Positions 23,601 to 31,012 of a DNA stretch of 55,533 nucleotides are shown piece by piece. Location of the stretch: IMG/VR virus record IMGVR_UViG_3300008448_000102, positions 1 to 55,533 of that record; one strand, 5' to 3'. Position 1 is the first letter of the stretch. The number at the start of each line of letters is the position of its first letter. The notes beneath the pieces were generated by a model. It was not told the origin of the DNA. It saw only the letters and a program-made list of their open reading frames with translations, and did no database searches. A program made the translations under genes and the position numbers. The stretch is from a virus.

Positions 23601-25791
23601 TGTAGGCAAGCAGTTTAATCTTGGTAACAGGGTGACGAGCGTGTCGGCTCAGGACTACAAGGAGGCTGACAGGTACGCTGATATAACATACAGCGGCATC
23701 TACAACAACGAGTCGAACGTCAATAAACTAAACGAGTTCAACCTTGGCCTTATCAACTTCAAGGCGTTGGAGGACTCGTTCGGTGGCATCTTCAAATTAG
23801 ATGGACGCGAGACCGACGTTCTTGTTTTGCAGGAAGATAAGGTGTCATACGTTTTGGCAGGTAAGAATCTGCTATCCGACTCTGCTGCGGGTGGCGCTAT
23901 CACCTCTGTACCTGAAGTGTTGGGCACACAGATAGCACGTGTCGAGAAGTATGGTATTAGTCAGAACCCTGAGAGTTATATTCATTGGGGATACGACAGG
24001 TACTTTACTGACGTGAAGCGCGGTGCCGTAATCCAACTCAAGGGTAACTCATATAGCAACGACCAACTACGAGTGGTATCGGAGCAGGGTATGAGGACAT
24101 GGTTTAGGGACGAGTTCAATGCCGCGTTTAATACACAGAAACTCGGTGGCTTTGACCCGTACATGAACGAGTACGTTCTGTCATCAAACGAGCGACAAAT
24201 ACCCGGAACACCTCAGTGTGTTGACTGCGGAATTGCTAACATGTTTGTTTTGGCAGGGGACGAGGAGGTTGTGGCTGACTACTGCGTTGGTTTCGGTCAA
24301 GACGTAGGATTGGTTACGGTGTCTTGGGTGGTGAACTCTATAACTGTTGGTTCAACATTTGAGATTTCAAGCGTATACAATAGTGTCACCAACTCATCGG
24401 GTCTTGTAAATACTGCGGGAAGTTTCACGTTTAACAAGAACTCCAATACCATAGACTTTGCGGACATCAATATATTCGTTGACGGCGAGATTACAATCAC
24501 TGTCACCGTATCATGTCCCGTTGTTGAAACGCTCACACTGATTGAAGTTGTCGTAACGAATCAATACGAGGTAGGCGAGACAATACACGTAGAGTACAGG
24601 TATATTGATGGAGCCTATGTGTCGCCAACTCAGTCAAACTTGGTTACATTCAGTGGGGTTATTACAAACCCACTTATATCAAGGTACAACCTGAGTACAG
24701 GAGCGGCAGGTTCTGCTGCGTTCCCAACGGCGGGAAGTACGGTATTCTTGCAGACAAACAAGATTGTACCCGACACGTTTGACTTTTCGCCATTGACTGA
24801 CAAGTTCAGGTACCATAGGTCGAACACGCTATACACGAATACACCTGTTGATATACAGTCGTTGCTGTCGCTTTCATCTGTTGCGACACCGATTGTTTCA
24901 ACGCCGCCCGTGTTCTACTCTACTTTCACTGTGCCTCCATCAGCAAGTGGTCAGTACCTGTATCTCATTTGGGACTTCCGTGATGCCATTGGTGATGTGC
25001 TGTGTTTTGGAACATCGCTCAATGAGACGTGCTGCGAATGTGAGGTATGCGAGACAAACAACTGCATCCGCATCTCTGTTCTGAATCCGAGTGCTACCAA
25101 TACATCACAGGTTTCATTCCCTAACGGAGCATGCAACAGTTTGACGGGTGGATTTTCAATAGAACTTGACCCACTCGAGGATGTTGAACTTTGTGTTTAT
25201 GCCCCTTGGATTGTACTCACAGGAGATGCAACCATTACGATGGTAGAATGCGACTGCTCTAACTGCGCCGAGTCATGTAGTAATTGGGTAGTAGAAACAA
25301 ACGATGTGGCAAACATAGAGTACATAAGTTGCGAAGACACTCGAACTGTTATTAGTATCAATGAGTCCGATGGCCCCGTCGTTATATGTGCCAAGACTGT
25401 TGAGACGCCTCTCGTTACATTTGGTATTGCCACAGTCAGTTACTTCAACTGCGGATGCTATGCTGAACTGAAGTGTTTCACGATGCTTATGAGCAACAAC
25501 GTATCTGATGGACCTTGGTATATCAAGACATTGAATACTACATCAGGCTCTTACACAGCCCCTGCTTCAACATTCAATGTTGCTACCGATGGTCCCGCAA
25601 TTGTAGCATGGGTTAATGGCCTCAATCCGGGAGTATTGCAGGTGGCCGGATATGTATACACACCGATAGCACCAAACTCAGCAAACGTGCAGTTGAACTA
25701 TTACAGTGAGGCTCTGCTTGGATTAACTATAACAAATGGTGTAACAGACTACTCAATGATTCCAATAGGTTCTACTTCTTGTACATTCTAA
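20650..25791 (+). CDS. Very large nozzle/tail-stabilisation-like protein (1713 aa)
   Basis: Start set at 20650 (MANVTRTFVAGRMNKVVDE in part), whose RMNK..DERLVPNGEYIDALNIRMGSTE string marks the nozzle or 'stabilisation' protein of crAss-like and related podoviruses. About the first 900 residues follow that core (NLLFFTDDYNQPRFINV; QTTMGNRLMYGNYTEGYD; RGYEIGIVYMDEFNRST; QFNLGNRVTSVSAQDYKEADR later). After about residue 1180 come Ig-like beta repeats and a Cys-rich end (CCECEVCETNNC about 1461-1472; CDCSNCAESC about 1537-1546; NCGCYAELKC about 1600). It is roughly twice the usual length, owing to this extension. It forms the tail tube end and probably carries appended surface domains. Confidence 0.8.
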   Translation: MANVTRTFVAGRMNKVVDERLVPNGEYIDALNIRMGSTENSEIGVIENSKGNDRLTFLAYIDGTPLSVDALCIGALEDSANDTLYWFVHDPNFTVGATGKLDLIVSYNANTSILTYHVVSIDDGGGVNTTLNFNPSYTITGVNIIDNLLFFTDDYNQPRFINVTRQYAVPVANIDAISAESLLVIKKPPTSSPAITPYRTSSQENFMETRFICFAYRYRYADGEYSATSQWSEPAFIPNPFEFSTESFLNEGMVNFANACDITYNSGGPLVVGIDLLFKNADSNIIKVIEKLDKTDLGLANNTDYQYQFNNSKIFTVLPESELLRLYDNVPRLAKAQTTMGNRLMYGNYTEGYDMIDANGFPVNLEYFVTLNTEDIGTSDIPDTTSNGNYNINGALTVNGSIVEINLDPINFPLVAGSSISWELNIAHSTFTGTGPFPAPMSDVQVSFTFFLQTNYTSVYQMATSVEFLNAVGTNLNIKPVYAAPGNDTSCDGSTFTDILNCALPNTLGTFNKYASGITASSQPIAVIASPASNVIGLQLIAMEYVDAPATPTVSFFNYYTVSSAQAVYQQVATPKSLHSNRGYEIGIVYMDEFNRSTTALVSPNNTLYVPCENSYLKNYIQVTIPTTQIAPSWASKYKFVIKPDAETYETIFSNIFVKDTTTNNWWFLLDGENARKIEVGDRLIVKSDSSGTVTSCVYATVLDKQSKTAGFIGSAPSGVYMRINPNDFSVEVNPDAVFQENRTITTNQGNSFPTINIDFKNGSGDNVTIPSGSRIILNFTWKRIGGYSLCEKREYYWSKTFISSANYDNFRDWFVGDGIETAIDSGTQNVGSGGGPIDNTYIPLLIPYNTNAYVGPLSVGTNFWRFEDLGPTGTGDAVRLWLTGTESCPGVRRKSNRMSSIQVSVTIFRAVDLFVFETEPVDALPDVFYENEQSFDIDTNGQHLGNVQDQNFATNQSAIIDTTFHNCYAFGNGVESYKIRDSVVGKQFNLGNRVTSVSAQDYKEADRYADITYSGIYNNESNVNKLNEFNLGLINFKALEDSFGGIFKLDGRETDVLVLQEDKVSYVLAGKNLLSDSAAGGAITSVPEVLGTQIARVEKYGISQNPESYIHWGYDRYFTDVKRGAVIQLKGNSYSNDQLRVVSEQGMRTWFRDEFNAAFNTQKLGGFDPYMNEYVLSSNERQIPGTPQCVDCGIANMFVLAGDEEVVADYCVGFGQDVGLVTVSWVVNSITVGSTFEISSVYNSVTNSSGLVNTAGSFTFNKNSNTIDFADINIFVDGEITITVTVSCPVVETLTLIEVVVTNQYEVGETIHVEYRYIDGAYVSPTQSNLVTFSGVITNPLISRYNLSTGAAGSAAFPTAGSTVFLQTNKIVPDTFDFSPLTDKFRYHRSNTLYTNTPVDIQSLLSLSSVATPIVSTPPVFYSTFTVPPSASGQYLYLIWDFRDAIGDVLCFGTSLNETCCECEVCETNNCIRISVLNPSATNTSQVSFPNGACNSLTGGFSIELDPLEDVELCVYAPWIVLTGDATITMVECDCSNCAESCSNWVVETNDVANIEYISCEDTRTVISINESDGPVVICAKTVETPLVTFGIATVSYFNCGCYAELKCFTMLMSNNVSDGPWYIKTLNTTSGSYTAPASTFNVATDGPAIVAWVNGLNPGVLQVAGYVYTPIAPNSANVQLNYYSEALLGLTITNGVTDYSMIPIGSTSCTF

Positions 25792-25801
25792 AGAACAATA
25801 G

Positions 25802-27103
25802 ATGCCAATAGCACAGCAATACTATCTCAACAGTCCGTCGCTCTCGTCAGCGACGGCTGTGTTTGCCAACTCGTCACTTAGTGTACTTGCCCCTGATGGA
25901 TACTATTCGGATGGAGCAATAACAAGGCAGCAAGTAGGAGGGGTTCTCCTTCCTGTTGTACCATGTCCAAGTTGCGGTGTATCGTGCGACCTACCCGAGC
26001 AAACTGCGGGTAGCGACCGTGGTATATATAGGGCTACAATAAATGCCCTGTATGGTGTTGGTGCGGTCGTTATCAAGTTTACACCCGAGGATGTCCCCGA
26101 TGGTGTTCAGGCTGTGTATAACGGGAACATATACAATACACTGTCATCGAACACATACGGATACTTGGGTGGGACTCCGGGTCTTCCCGTATACATTGGA
26201 AACTCAGGCTTGGATTGTGGTCTTGTCGCAGGGAGCCCATACCTTTTGGCTGAGTTTGAGTATGACGGCGTTACGTCTTCATTTGTTCCGTTAGGCACAA
26301 ACCAATGGGTAACCATTGCAGGTGGTCAGATGTCATTAAGCCCCGGAGACCCCGGCAGTTGCTACATGATTATACCCAAGACAAACTCGGCTATTACCGA
26401 TATTGACTTGACCATGATACTTGCATGTGATGGTTCGGTCTGCAAGTTTGATATTGATTGTCCTATTTTATTGCCAAAGTATTTCAGTACGGCATTGCAT
26501 GCGGGACCAATACTTTACAAGTGCGATAGTGTGACAGACCAAACATACTACGTGTTCTCTGTGAATAGCACATACCCTGTGCTTGGCTTGCACGACATGG
26601 TCTTCTCAGACCCGAACGGCGAGTTCCCATTAGCAAACGGTTGGTACACGGCACCAATTCACTGCCCATCACCAAACGACTCGTATCAAGTTACAAATGG
26701 TGTCATCACAAACTTCGCCAACATCTGCTCGACGGGAACATTGGAAATAACAGGAGAGGACAATTACAGCGGATGCGAGGCGGGAGTTGTTAACGGTGTT
26801 ATAAGTGTTGATTGGGAACCTGTTCCGATTAGTATCTTCTCAGGAAACATTCCATTTGCGACGGTTACATACAACATAGACCCCGGCGTCTATAAGATTA
26901 AACTTACAGCGAATGTGTCCGCAGGTGCGGTAGATTGCCCTCCGCTAAAGATGGAACTTATCATTACGGACCCATACGGAACTAACACATACACTCAGAT
27001 TGTATCCCCTCCTAATGCCTCTCAGACATACACGCTAACGCATACAATCTATACATTAGCGGGCGGAGCATACAATGTATCAGGTGTTCTATCTAACGTA
27101 TAA
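25802..27103 (+). CDS. Cys-rich tail surface protein (433 aa)
   Basis: 433 aa, all beta. The N terminus (QQYYLNSPSLSSATAVF; LAPDGYYSDGAITRQQ; GVLLPVVPCPSCGVSCD) matches a tail protein seen next to the nozzle in crAss-like phages. CPSCGVSC at about 58-65 may bind a metal; more Cys occur across the chain. The C-terminal 100 residues (ISVDWEPVPISIFSG; TYNIDPGVYKIKLTANVS) look like an Ig-type sandwich. Probably a tail fibre or appendage attached to the nozzle protein, whose Cys-rich end is of similar style. It shares one base with the next gene. Confidence 0.7.
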   Translation: MPIAQQYYLNSPSLSSATAVFANSSLSVLAPDGYYSDGAITRQQVGGVLLPVVPCPSCGVSCDLPEQTAGSDRGIYRATINALYGVGAVVIKFTPEDVPDGVQAVYNGNIYNTLSSNTYGYLGGTPGLPVYIGNSGLDCGLVAGSPYLLAEFEYDGVTSSFVPLGTNQWVTIAGGQMSLSPGDPGSCYMIIPKTNSAITDIDLTMILACDGSVCKFDIDCPILLPKYFSTALHAGPILYKCDSVTDQTYYVFSVNSTYPVLGLHDMVFSDPNGEFPLANGWYTAPIHCPSPNDSYQVTNGVITNFANICSTGTLEITGEDNYSGCEAGVVNGVISVDWEPVPISIFSGNIPFATVTYNIDPGVYKIKLTANVSAGAVDCPPLKMELIITDPYGTNTYTQIVSPPNASQTYTLTHTIYTLAGGAYNVSGVLSNV

Positions 27104-27903
27104 TGAATCACACACTAACATATAGCGAGGGGGTAGAGGGATGGGTGTCCTTCTACTCCTTCTTCCCCGATTGGATGATTGGGATGAACAACTTCTTTTA
27201 TACGTTCAAGGGCGGGAATTTATACAGGCATAATACGAACCCGATACGAAACCAATTCTATGGTATAAACTACGGCTCGGTACTTCAGAGTGTATTCAAC
27301 GATAATCCGTTCGAGAACAAACTATATAAGACGTTGAACTTGGAGGGCGACGCGAAGTGGACCGCCGACCTGACCACAGACCTTGAGTATACGGGATTCA
27401 TTCAGGCCCCGTGGTTCGAGCGCAAGGAGGCGTCATACTTTGCCTTTATTAGGAACAACGGAACGGTACCCGCAGACATTCAGCAGTACCCGCTTCGGAG
27501 TTTGAATGGCATCGGCAGGAGTTCAACCACGGCGGTTGGCGTCGGAACGATTACCGTCAACTTCTCAATATCCCCCTTGGTTTCGATTGGGACAATTTTG
27601 AGCGTAGGGGACATGCTGTATTTCTCGCTACCGCCGACCTATAATTCGCCTCAACTTGCGGGGCAGGTGACGGCTGTGAACGTAAACTACCCTGCGGGTC
27701 TGAACAGAATAATTGTCGATACAACAATCGCAGGTGCGGTACCTGTACCAATCCCCGACCCGTACTTCCTATACATCAAGAACTCGGTCGCCGAGTCGCA
27801 CGGGGTCTTGGGCCACTACTGCGTGTTCACCATAAGCAACATCGACACGACCAAGGTTGAGTTGTTTGCTGCCGAGGCTGACGTGATGAAGAGTTACCCA
27901 TAA
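27103..27903 (+). CDS. Tail protein of crAss-like type, with beta insert (266 aa)
   Basis: 266 aa. The motif EGWVSFYSFFPDWMIGMNNFF followed by YTFKGGNLYRHN is a recognisable block of a crAss-like tail protein. Residues about 145-230 are a beta insert (TILSVGDMLYFSLP, AGQVTAVNVN, NRIIVDTTI) of the same GD(I/M)(V/L) plan as in the ring protein and the decoration proteins. The end is CVFTISNIDTTKVELFAAEADV. It lies in the tail cluster just before the acetyltransferase-like gene. Its exact place in the tail is unknown. Confidence 0.7.
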   Translation: MNHTLTYSEGVEGWVSFYSFFPDWMIGMNNFFYTFKGGNLYRHNTNPIRNQFYGINYGSVLQSVFNDNPFENKLYKTLNLEGDAKWTADLTTDLEYTGFIQAPWFERKEASYFAFIRNNGTVPADIQQYPLRSLNGIGRSSTTAVGVGTITVNFSISPLVSIGTILSVGDMLYFSLPPTYNSPQLAGQVTAVNVNYPAGLNRIIVDTTIAGAVPVPIPDPYFLYIKNSVAESHGVLGHYCVFTISNIDTTKVELFAAEADVMKSYP

Positions 27904-27909
27904 TGTTGG

Positions 27910-27917
27910 TATATTTG
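27910..27917 (+). promoter_or_regulatory. -7 box before the acetyltransferase-like gene
   Basis: TATATTTG, 10 nt before the ATG at 27928, in a 24-bp gap. No clear -33 box. It could drive the acetyltransferase and ejection-protein genes. Confidence 0.5.
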
Positions 27918-27927
27918 TAGTTGAACT

Positions 27928-28332
27928 ATGTTCAATGTACGTCAATTAAACGATGCCGACTACGACACCCTCGTAGGATGGTGGAAAGATTGGGGATGGG
28001 AGCCTCCGACAAGGGAGTTCCTTCCCGATGACGGGACAGGGGGCATCATGGTATTGGACGGAGACACCCCTGTTTGTGCGGGGTTTGTCTATGCGACGAA
28101 CTCGGCGGTGGCTTGGGTGGATTGGATTGTATCCAACAAGCAGTACAGAAAGAAGCCTGAGAGGACATTGGCATTAAAGGTATTGATAGAGTCGCTGACA
28201 AACATCAGTAAATCGTCGGGCGGAAAGTATGCCTATGCCCTAATAAAGCATCCGAGGTTAATAGGACTATATGAGGAGGCGGGGTATATAAAGGGCGACT
28301 CGTACACATCAGAAATGATTAAAGCATTATAG
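27928..28332 (+). CDS. GNAT-family acetyltransferase-like protein
   Basis: 134 aa with the layout of a small GNAT fold: VRQLNDADYDTLVGWWKDWGW at the N terminus, GIMVLDGDTPVCAGFVYATN as the beta core, VDWIVSNKQYRKKPERTLALK where acetyl-CoA would bind (a weak form of the Q/RxxGxG/A loop), and HPRLIGLYEEAGYIKGDSY as the last helix-strand pair. The weak CoA loop leaves open that it is inactive. GNAT-like genes are often found between tail and ejection genes of podoviruses, where the target is unknown. Confidence 0.7.
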   Translation: MFNVRQLNDADYDTLVGWWKDWGWEPPTREFLPDDGTGGIMVLDGDTPVCAGFVYATNSAVAWVDWIVSNKQYRKKPERTLALKVLIESLTNISKSSGGKYAYALIKHPRLIGLYEEAGYIKGDSYTSEMIKAL

Positions 28333-28334
28333 AC

Positions 28335-29177
28335 ATGGCAGCATTTACAGCAATCGCAGCGGGTGTAGGTATGGCAGCGACAGCAGCCACAACCACCGGG
28401 TCGTTCATTCAGGCGGGTAAGCAGAGGAGGCTTCAACAGCAAGCCGAGGCTGACGCCGCCAAGGCTATGGCCGACGCACGTAAGAAACTTGACGTCAATT
28501 ACTACGAGTCGTTGGCTATTCAGAAGGAGCCATACGAGTTAGAGCGTGAGGCACTGATTGCTGCGGGCGCTCAGGCTATTGAGGCAGGGCGTGAGTCCGA
28601 GCGTGGTGCCGCCGCAGTTGCGGGCCGTGTTCAGATGGCACAGCAAGAAGGTCAGGCAGGAATTCGCACGGCGATGGGCAAGGAGTTAAGCGACCTTGAG
28701 AAACTCACCGCAACCGAGGAAGGCCGACTTCGAGACATCGGCGTTCAGTTAGACCTCGAGGAGGTGGCAGGAGCGCAGATGGCTGCTGCTCAGGCTCAGG
28801 AGGCGGCACAGAAGGCAAGTGCCGAGGGCGTTCAGGGAGCAGTAAATCTCGTTGGACAGGTTGCCGCTGCTGCTCCCTTATATGCAAAGGCTTCTTCAAA
28901 TATTCAAAAGCAAGCACTAAGCCAAATGCAATTGACTCCCGAGCAGTACCAAGCGATTGGTAATGTACCTGAATTAGGAGGAATGGGTCCTGCATTAGAA
29001 GGTGGTTTCACGAACCTTGACATGGGTCAATTTGCAAACATGTCAAATCGAGAGTATCGTCAGTTTATGAGCGCACTAAAGCCTGAGCAAAGGAACGCAC
29101 TCATGTTCAATCCTCAGTACACAAAATATCTTGAACAGTTGTCAAGTACATTTAATGTAAATCCGTTTGGTAAATAA
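28335..29177 (+). CDS. Internal virion (ejection) protein, T7 gp14-like (280 aa)
   Basis: 280 aa. The N-terminal hydrophobic stretch (AAFTAIAAGVGMAATAATTTG, residues 2-22, within a glycine/alanine-rich segment) is followed by long Ala/Gln/Glu-rich helices to about residue 190. The C-terminal 80 residues are less regular (TPEQYQAIGNVPELGG; REYRQFMSALKPEQRNALM). This composition and position, first of three ejection-type genes after the tail, match gp14-like internal proteins that form the membrane-crossing tunnel. Assignment is by context and composition. Confidence 0.65.
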   Translation: MAAFTAIAAGVGMAATAATTTGSFIQAGKQRRLQQQAEADAAKAMADARKKLDVNYYESLAIQKEPYELEREALIAAGAQAIEAGRESERGAAAVAGRVQMAQQEGQAGIRTAMGKELSDLEKLTATEEGRLRDIGVQLDLEEVAGAQMAAAQAQEAAQKASAEGVQGAVNLVGQVAAAAPLYAKASSNIQKQALSQMQLTPEQYQAIGNVPELGGMGPALEGGFTNLDMGQFANMSNREYRQFMSALKPEQRNALMFNPQYTKYLEQLSSTFNVNPFGK

Positions 29178-29180
29178 GTC

Positions 29181-31001
29181 ATGGCAGGTACATACTACAA
29201 ATACGCAGAGCGGAACGTCGAGTCTCAGATAAATTGGGCTGAGGTAGGGAAGAACCTTACCGACATGCTCAGTGAGGAGGCTAAGGTTCGTGAAGAGAAG
29301 AAGGCCGCAATAGACGAGGCCACACGAAAGTTTGGTGAGACGCTTGCTAACTCTCCGCAGGGTGAGCATGCGGGCGTGAACCAATGGGCATTAAATTACG
29401 CATCTGATGCACAGGAGGCGAGGCTCATTCAGGACAGGCTCCTGCGTTCGGGACAACTGAAACTGCGTGACTATAATATCATGCGTCAGAATGTGACCGA
29501 CGGCACTAAGAATGCGTTCAATCTATTCAAGGAGTACCAAGACGAGTACAAGGTGAAGATGGAGCGGGCCAAATCAATGGACCCCAAGACATCAAGTCAG
29601 TTTTTAGAACAGTGGGAGATGGAGCAAGCCGAGGGGTTTGCAAATTTTAGTAAGACTAAATTGTATATCAACCCAACCAATGGTCAGGTGAGCGTAGGGA
29701 AGATGGTGAGGAATGAGGAGACGGGCGTAATGGAGTTGAGTAAGAACCCGAACGACTTTGTCACTATCGACCAAATGCGTAATAGGCTCAAGTCAAAGTA
29801 TGACAAGTACGATGTTGACGCAAACGCATCTCAGTGGGCTAAGGGCTTGGCTAAGTTCCAAAGGGAGATTAAGGTTGCGGGCGGCATGAAGAAGATTACA
29901 GACCCTTCACTACGCAAGGAGTTCGATGCCGCATTTGATGCCATGCTGAAGGCCCAACTTGAGGGGAACCCCTACAACACCACGTCAATCCTTACCGACT
30001 ACTTGGGCTCGGATAAAAACGGTAATCAGTATACCTTCACCTATGACGAAGCGGAGGCCGCAGAGAATCCAAACGAGGTCCTATTAAAGCCCGACCCCAC
30101 CAACCCCGGTGGGTCTTATATCCCCGACTTCAGTACGGCAAATGGCAAGATTCAGTACGAGGCAGCGAAGGACTACATGAAGACACAAACCATCGTGAAA
30201 CTCGAGCGTTTGGAGGACTTCCAACAGGGGCCTCAAATTCAGGAGTGGCAGTATAAGATTGGTCAAGATGCGAAGAAGCAGGAAGAAATGTCTAACATGC
30301 TTGCGATGCTATATTCAGGAGATAATAAAGAAGTAACATCAGCCATATCTTTCTTTAATGGACTCCCCGGAGGTGTTCAAGTAAATAGGACAGCGGATGG
30401 CGTTAGTTTCACAATGAAAGACAAGGAAGGGAAAGAGACAACAAAGACTGTTCCGTTCAAGGCAGGTGCAGAAGAGATTGGTGTCGAGAACTTTATCAAG
30501 GGTGCTTCCTCATGGTTCTTGGGTGAAACGTCAGACCCTGCTTCGGCACAGCGGGCTGCATTAAAAGTAAAAGGGAAAACTCTAAATCCATTGGTAGCAT
30601 CCTCACAGGCAACAACGACTGAAACAGAAGACCCCATGAAGCAATATGCTGCGGCTGTTGACTCGAAGTCTCAGGGGTTGATGTCGGGTGATTGGAATGA
30701 GGAGAGCGTAGCCGAAGAGGTGAACAATCAGTTTGGCGGCATTGGGTTCAGCGCAAGGGTTCCATATACTTATGGTGACTACATTGAGATAACATCTCCC
30801 GATGGGAAGAAGAGTCCCGAGATAGACCTCAGTAAGCCCAATGCAAAGCAGGTGATTGCCGACTTCATCAAAGGAAATATCCAAGGCGAAAGTGCCGAAG
30901 AGAAGATGCGTAATGCGTATCAAATCATTAGCACAGGAACCCTTGGTGGCGGCACACAGGGAGGCACACCTGCGGCAGGAGATGCTATCTTTGGTAAATA
31001 A
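29181..31001 (+). CDS. Internal virion (ejection/cargo) protein (606 aa)
   Basis: 606 aa, no membrane segment, mostly helical, charged and Gln-rich. The N-terminal part (ESQINWAEVGKNLTDMLSEE; EKKAAIDEATRKFGETL; QDRLLRSGQLKLRDYNIMRQN) is typical of cargo proteins packaged in Bacteroidota podoviruses. The middle has alternating beta (QYTFTYDEAEAAENPNEVLL). The end is Gly/Ala/Thr-rich. No catalytic motif seen. It lies between the gp14-like and giant proteins, so it is likely the gp15-type partner. Confidence 0.65.
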   Translation: MAGTYYKYAERNVESQINWAEVGKNLTDMLSEEAKVREEKKAAIDEATRKFGETLANSPQGEHAGVNQWALNYASDAQEARLIQDRLLRSGQLKLRDYNIMRQNVTDGTKNAFNLFKEYQDEYKVKMERAKSMDPKTSSQFLEQWEMEQAEGFANFSKTKLYINPTNGQVSVGKMVRNEETGVMELSKNPNDFVTIDQMRNRLKSKYDKYDVDANASQWAKGLAKFQREIKVAGGMKKITDPSLRKEFDAAFDAMLKAQLEGNPYNTTSILTDYLGSDKNGNQYTFTYDEAEAAENPNEVLLKPDPTNPGGSYIPDFSTANGKIQYEAAKDYMKTQTIVKLERLEDFQQGPQIQEWQYKIGQDAKKQEEMSNMLAMLYSGDNKEVTSAISFFNGLPGGVQVNRTADGVSFTMKDKEGKETTKTVPFKAGAEEIGVENFIKGASSWFLGETSDPASAQRAALKVKGKTLNPLVASSQATTTETEDPMKQYAAAVDSKSQGLMSGDWNEESVAEEVNNQFGGIGFSARVPYTYGDYIEITSPDGKKSPEIDLSKPNAKQVIADFIKGNIQGESAEEKMRNAYQIISTGTLGGGTQGGTPAAGDAIFGK

Positions 31002-31012
31002 TAAATCAGGAC

